Part shown: piece by piece, positions 45,166-47,695 of the stretch
Numbering within the stretch: position 1 is the first letter of the stretch
Layout of the letters: each line of letters begins with the position of its first letter
Source of the DNA: Acidobacteria bacterium 28-9
GTDB taxonomy: Bacteria > Acidobacteriota > Blastocatellia > Pyrinomonadales > Pyrinomonadaceae
Length of the DNA: 47,695 nt
NCBI GenBank assembly: GCA_002050355.1
Contig: MWYY01000032.1
Location: 1-47,695 of the forward strand
Direction: 5' to 3'
The notes under the pieces: model-generated
What the model was told of the DNA's origin: nothing
The model's database searches: none
The model's input: only the letters and a program-made list of their open reading frames with translations
Made by a program: the position numbers and the translations under genes

Positions 45166-47426
45166 ATGAAACTGCAAAATATACAACAAATCACTCAAAA
45201 TACTTTTACTTTCTGTTCGGCGATTGCCCTGACAATTCTTCTCAGCGCAGCCGTTTCAAAGGCGCAGGGAACTTCGGTTTTTACGACCGGGCTAAACAGC
45301 CCGGCGAAAATCATCCTCGCCGGTGATTCGTCTCTGCTGGTTGCTGAAGCCGGAACGGATGCGCCGAACACAGGTCGTATTTCTTTAGTGAATCGCGCGA
45401 GCGGAGCGCGGCGAACTTTGATTGACGGTTTGCCGTCAGCCGTTAACCGAGACGGCGGCGCGCCCGAAGCCAGTGGACCGTCGGGCATAAAATTGAACGG
45501 TCAAAAACTTTACCTGGTAATCGGAGCGGGCAACACCGCGATACCGGCGACCGGCGGCTTTATTGCCAATCCCGCGCCGTCTTCGCTTTTATTTGATTCG
45601 ATTCTGGAATTGACTCTGCCTGCCGATTACGAAAATTTGGCGAGCGGATTTACACTCTCCGCCGCCGATCAAACGGCGCTCAACAGCGGCGGACAGGTAA
45701 CTATGACCAATGCTGAAGGAAAACAATTGACCGTTCGCCTGGTCGTCAATTTGCCGAATTACGTTGCCGAGCCGCGCCTGGCTCTGGCGGAACACATACG
45801 CACGTCAAACCTCTACGGCATTGAGCTTTCAGGCGATTCGCTTTACGTACCGGATGCCAGCTTTAATTTGCTCTACCGCGCCAACATCGCAAGCGGAGCA
45901 TATGAAAATTCGCCACATTTGCGCCGAAGCCGAATCCCACGACAACCGGTCCGCCCGTCATCGAAGCCGTGCCGGACAGCATTCGGCTTGTCGGCAACAA
46001 TTTGCTCATCTCGTTTTTGACCGGCTTTCCCTTTCCGGCTGGCGCGGCGGAAGTTCGCACGGTCAATCTCGACACGCGTGCGCAAGCTGTTTTTATCAGC
46101 GGTTTGACTTCGGCACTTGATGTTTTGCCGTTCAACGGAACGGGCGACAATGATTCGTATCTAGTCCTGGAATTCAGCGCTAATATGCTCGCGCAGCAAC
46201 CCGGACGCTTGAAATTGTTCACATCACGGACGGAAACACCTAGAATTTTGGTTAATAATCTGATAACGCCGACATCCCTTGCGCGCGACGCACAGACCGG
46301 AAAAATTTTCGTTACGGAAAAGGCAACCGGCAGAGTTATGCGCGTCAATGCGCCGCACGCCGTAATGTTCGATTACTTCGGAATGGGCAGAAGCAATTAT
46401 TTGTCATTTGATTTTAAAAGCGAGTCAATACGCTGGGACATTCTGCGAAATCCAGTTACGTCGCCATCCCAGGTACGGCACGTTAATTTCGGGCTGCCTT
46501 CAGATTATTTTGTCTTCGGCGATTTCGACGGAGATTTAAAAGAAGACATCGGCGTCTGGCGCGAAGGCACGACGGCGAATTCGCAGAGCTATTTCTATAT
46601 AATGCCTTCGAGCAATCCAAACACATTTATAGCGCAGCCTTGGGGAATTAAAGGCGATACGCCGGTCACGGGCGATTTTGACGGTGACGGCAAAACCGAT
46701 TTCTGCGTTACGCGCCGCGTGGACAATCAGCTTACCTGGTATATCTTGCCGAGTAGCGGAGGCGGATTTCGCAGCATCACTTTCGGCTTGCCGGAAGATT
46801 TTGAAAATTTTGCCTCGTTCGATTTCAACGGCGACGGGCGCGACGATTTAATCGTCACGCGGTCTGATCAAAACGGTATTCTCACGCATTACATCGGCGA
46901 CGCGAACACCGGCGCTCTGATTTTAGCGCAGCAGTGGGGAAACGGTAAAGACGCGCCGGCATTTGTTCTGTTCGGCGATTATACGGGCGACACCCGCGCC
47001 GATATTGCCGTCAATTACGGCGCTTGCTATTCAAATCCAACGTGCGACAACGCCGGAACCTGGTGGATAAAAGAGACTGGCAGTAATAACTACACGGTAA
47101 CGAAATTCGGTATTCCGTTCAACGAGCAAACCGGCACGGGCGACCAACCGGCGCCGGGCGACTACGACGGCGACGGCAAATTCGATGTCAGCGTTTTTCG
47201 TCCGTCAAACACCACTTTCTACGCGCTCGGAAGTTCTAACGGGCAATTCATAGCGCAGTATTGGGACGGCAATTCGACCGCGCCGCCAGCTAATCTAATG
47301 AATAAGCCGGAATTTCAAAACAAATCAATTCCAACGGGTGCGTTCATCGGTTTGGTAATTACAAAACAACCCGACGGCACTTTCCGCGTAAAACGCACGT
47401 TTGATTTCTTTTTGTCGAAAAATTAA
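45166..47426 (+). CDS. Exported ScyD/ScyE-like beta-propeller protein with C-terminal VCBS/FG-GAP repeats, one-base frameshift
   Basis: About 753 residues when the frame is repaired. Signal peptide about 1-34 (FCSAIALTILLSAAVSKAQG). The N-terminal half is a ScyD/ScyE-type propeller: VFTTGLNSPAKIILAGDSSL, GGAPEASGPSGIKLNG, then (after the break) SIRLVGNNLLISFLTGFPF. The C-terminal half has four to five VCBS/FG-GAP repeats with calcium-binding DxDxDG loops (FGDFDGDLKEDIGVWR, GDFDGDGKTDFCVTRR, FDFNGDGRDDLIVTR, GDYDGDGKFDVSVFR). The break lies in an A-run at 45904-45908 (TATGAAAATTCG): one extra A joins SGAYE to KFATFAPKPNPTTTG and PPVIEAVPDSIR in frame. As given, the first frame stops at 46020. 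Secreted, possibly surface-bound. Under promoter element C. Confidence 0.85.
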
Positions 47427-47481
47427 AGTTTTTCGACGTTGAGCGGTAAGACAGTATTTGTGTTGTCTTCCCACATTTAAC

Positions 47482-47526
47482 AAGTCGAGCCGTATGTTCT
47501 ATCAGTCATAACGGCTCGACTTTTTT
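47482..47526 (+). terminator. Rho-independent terminator
   Basis: 11-bp stem AGTCGAGCCGT (47483-47493) with ACGGCTCGACT (47511-47521), followed by a run of T. It lies 57 bp after the VCBS-repeat gene. Confidence 0.88.
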
Positions 47527-47625
47527 ATTACACATTTCAGGTTTCCGCTCGCGCTTTTCTTTGCTCCTTCAAATTGATAAAATAATCGTTTCGCAAACAG
47601 ACGAAAATTTTATCTATACAACACG

Positions 47626-47695
47626 ATGAGCATAAAACAAATCACGGTTCGCGGGGCGCGGCAGCATAATTTGAAAAATATTAACGTCGATATTC
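47626..47695 (+). CDS. uvrA: Excinuclease ABC subunit A, N-terminal fragment (3' end outside window)
   Basis: Only 23 codons are inside the window. They read MSIKQITVRGARQHNLKNIN followed by VDI, the invariant UvrA opening (I-x-V/I-RGAR-x-HNLKNI), just before where the first Walker A would lie. UvrA is the ATPase that recognises bulky DNA lesions in nucleotide excision repair. The match over this short stretch is diagnostic enough for the call. Confidence 0.88.
   Translation, partial: MSIKQITVRGARQHNLKNINVDI

Overview
The window looks like a chromosomal segment of an Acidobacteriota bacterium, probably Blastocatellia/Pyrinomonadaceae-like. This is inference: base composition is moderate, intergenic DNA is A/T-rich, and there are three short ECF sigma factors of the TIGR02999-like type with receptor Ser/Thr kinases carrying TolB-like and TPR parts. 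A menaquinone methyltransferase and a zinc-ribbon/TonB fusion fit that picture. No species can be named from sequence alone.

Layout. 1-3.4 kb: the 3' end of etfA, a small exported NTF2-like protein, a gutted DNA methyltransferase pseudogene and a class III aminotransferase. 3.6-6.2 kb: a DUF255/YyaL thioredoxin-fold protein converging on a Met/Ser/Gly pentapeptide-repeat exported protein. 6.5-12.2 kb: a minus-strand run of an M16-like protein lacking its zinc motif, menG, two peptide-type ABC permeases, an ABC ATPase and pxpB. 12.5-20.3 kb: a zinc-ribbon/TonB protein, an MscS channel with a cNMP domain, an NRAMP-related transporter with a non-canonical metal site, aconitase and a tiny zinc-ribbon protein. 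20.5-30.8 kb: tRNA-Leu(UAG) and the protein quality-control cluster tig-clpP-clpX-lon. That cluster also holds a free-standing ClpX zinc-binding-domain gene between clpP and clpX, and a five-PAS GGDEF/EAL protein between clpX and lon.

31-47.4 kb is the most interesting part. Three ECF sigma genes (minus strand) each stand back to back with a plus-strand gene for an exported protein. Two of them lead operons of receptor Ser/Thr kinases (sigma-kinase-kinase and sigma-kinase). Each plus-strand gene is preceded by the same 30-bp two-block element (AGMCTWTT, 10 nt, TGTCGCGYTAAT) with invariant spacing, which I read as a promoter for these sigma factors. Each sigma gene has its own near-consensus sigma-70 promoter facing the other way. 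In all three sigma factors the acidic region 2.2 motif of ordinary ECF factors is replaced by a Gln-Thr-Thr-Ala stretch (T56/T57). That parallels kinase-activated ECF factors and suggests a kinase -> phospho-sigma -> exported-protein circuit present in three diverged copies.

Integrity warnings. Two exact tandem duplications (178 bp inside clpX, frame-breaking; 1299 bp inside a kinase gene, in frame) and a one-base homopolymer deletion in the 45-47 kb gene interrupt otherwise normal genes. They may be assembly or sequencing errors or very recent mutations. The window ends in the first codons of uvrA.
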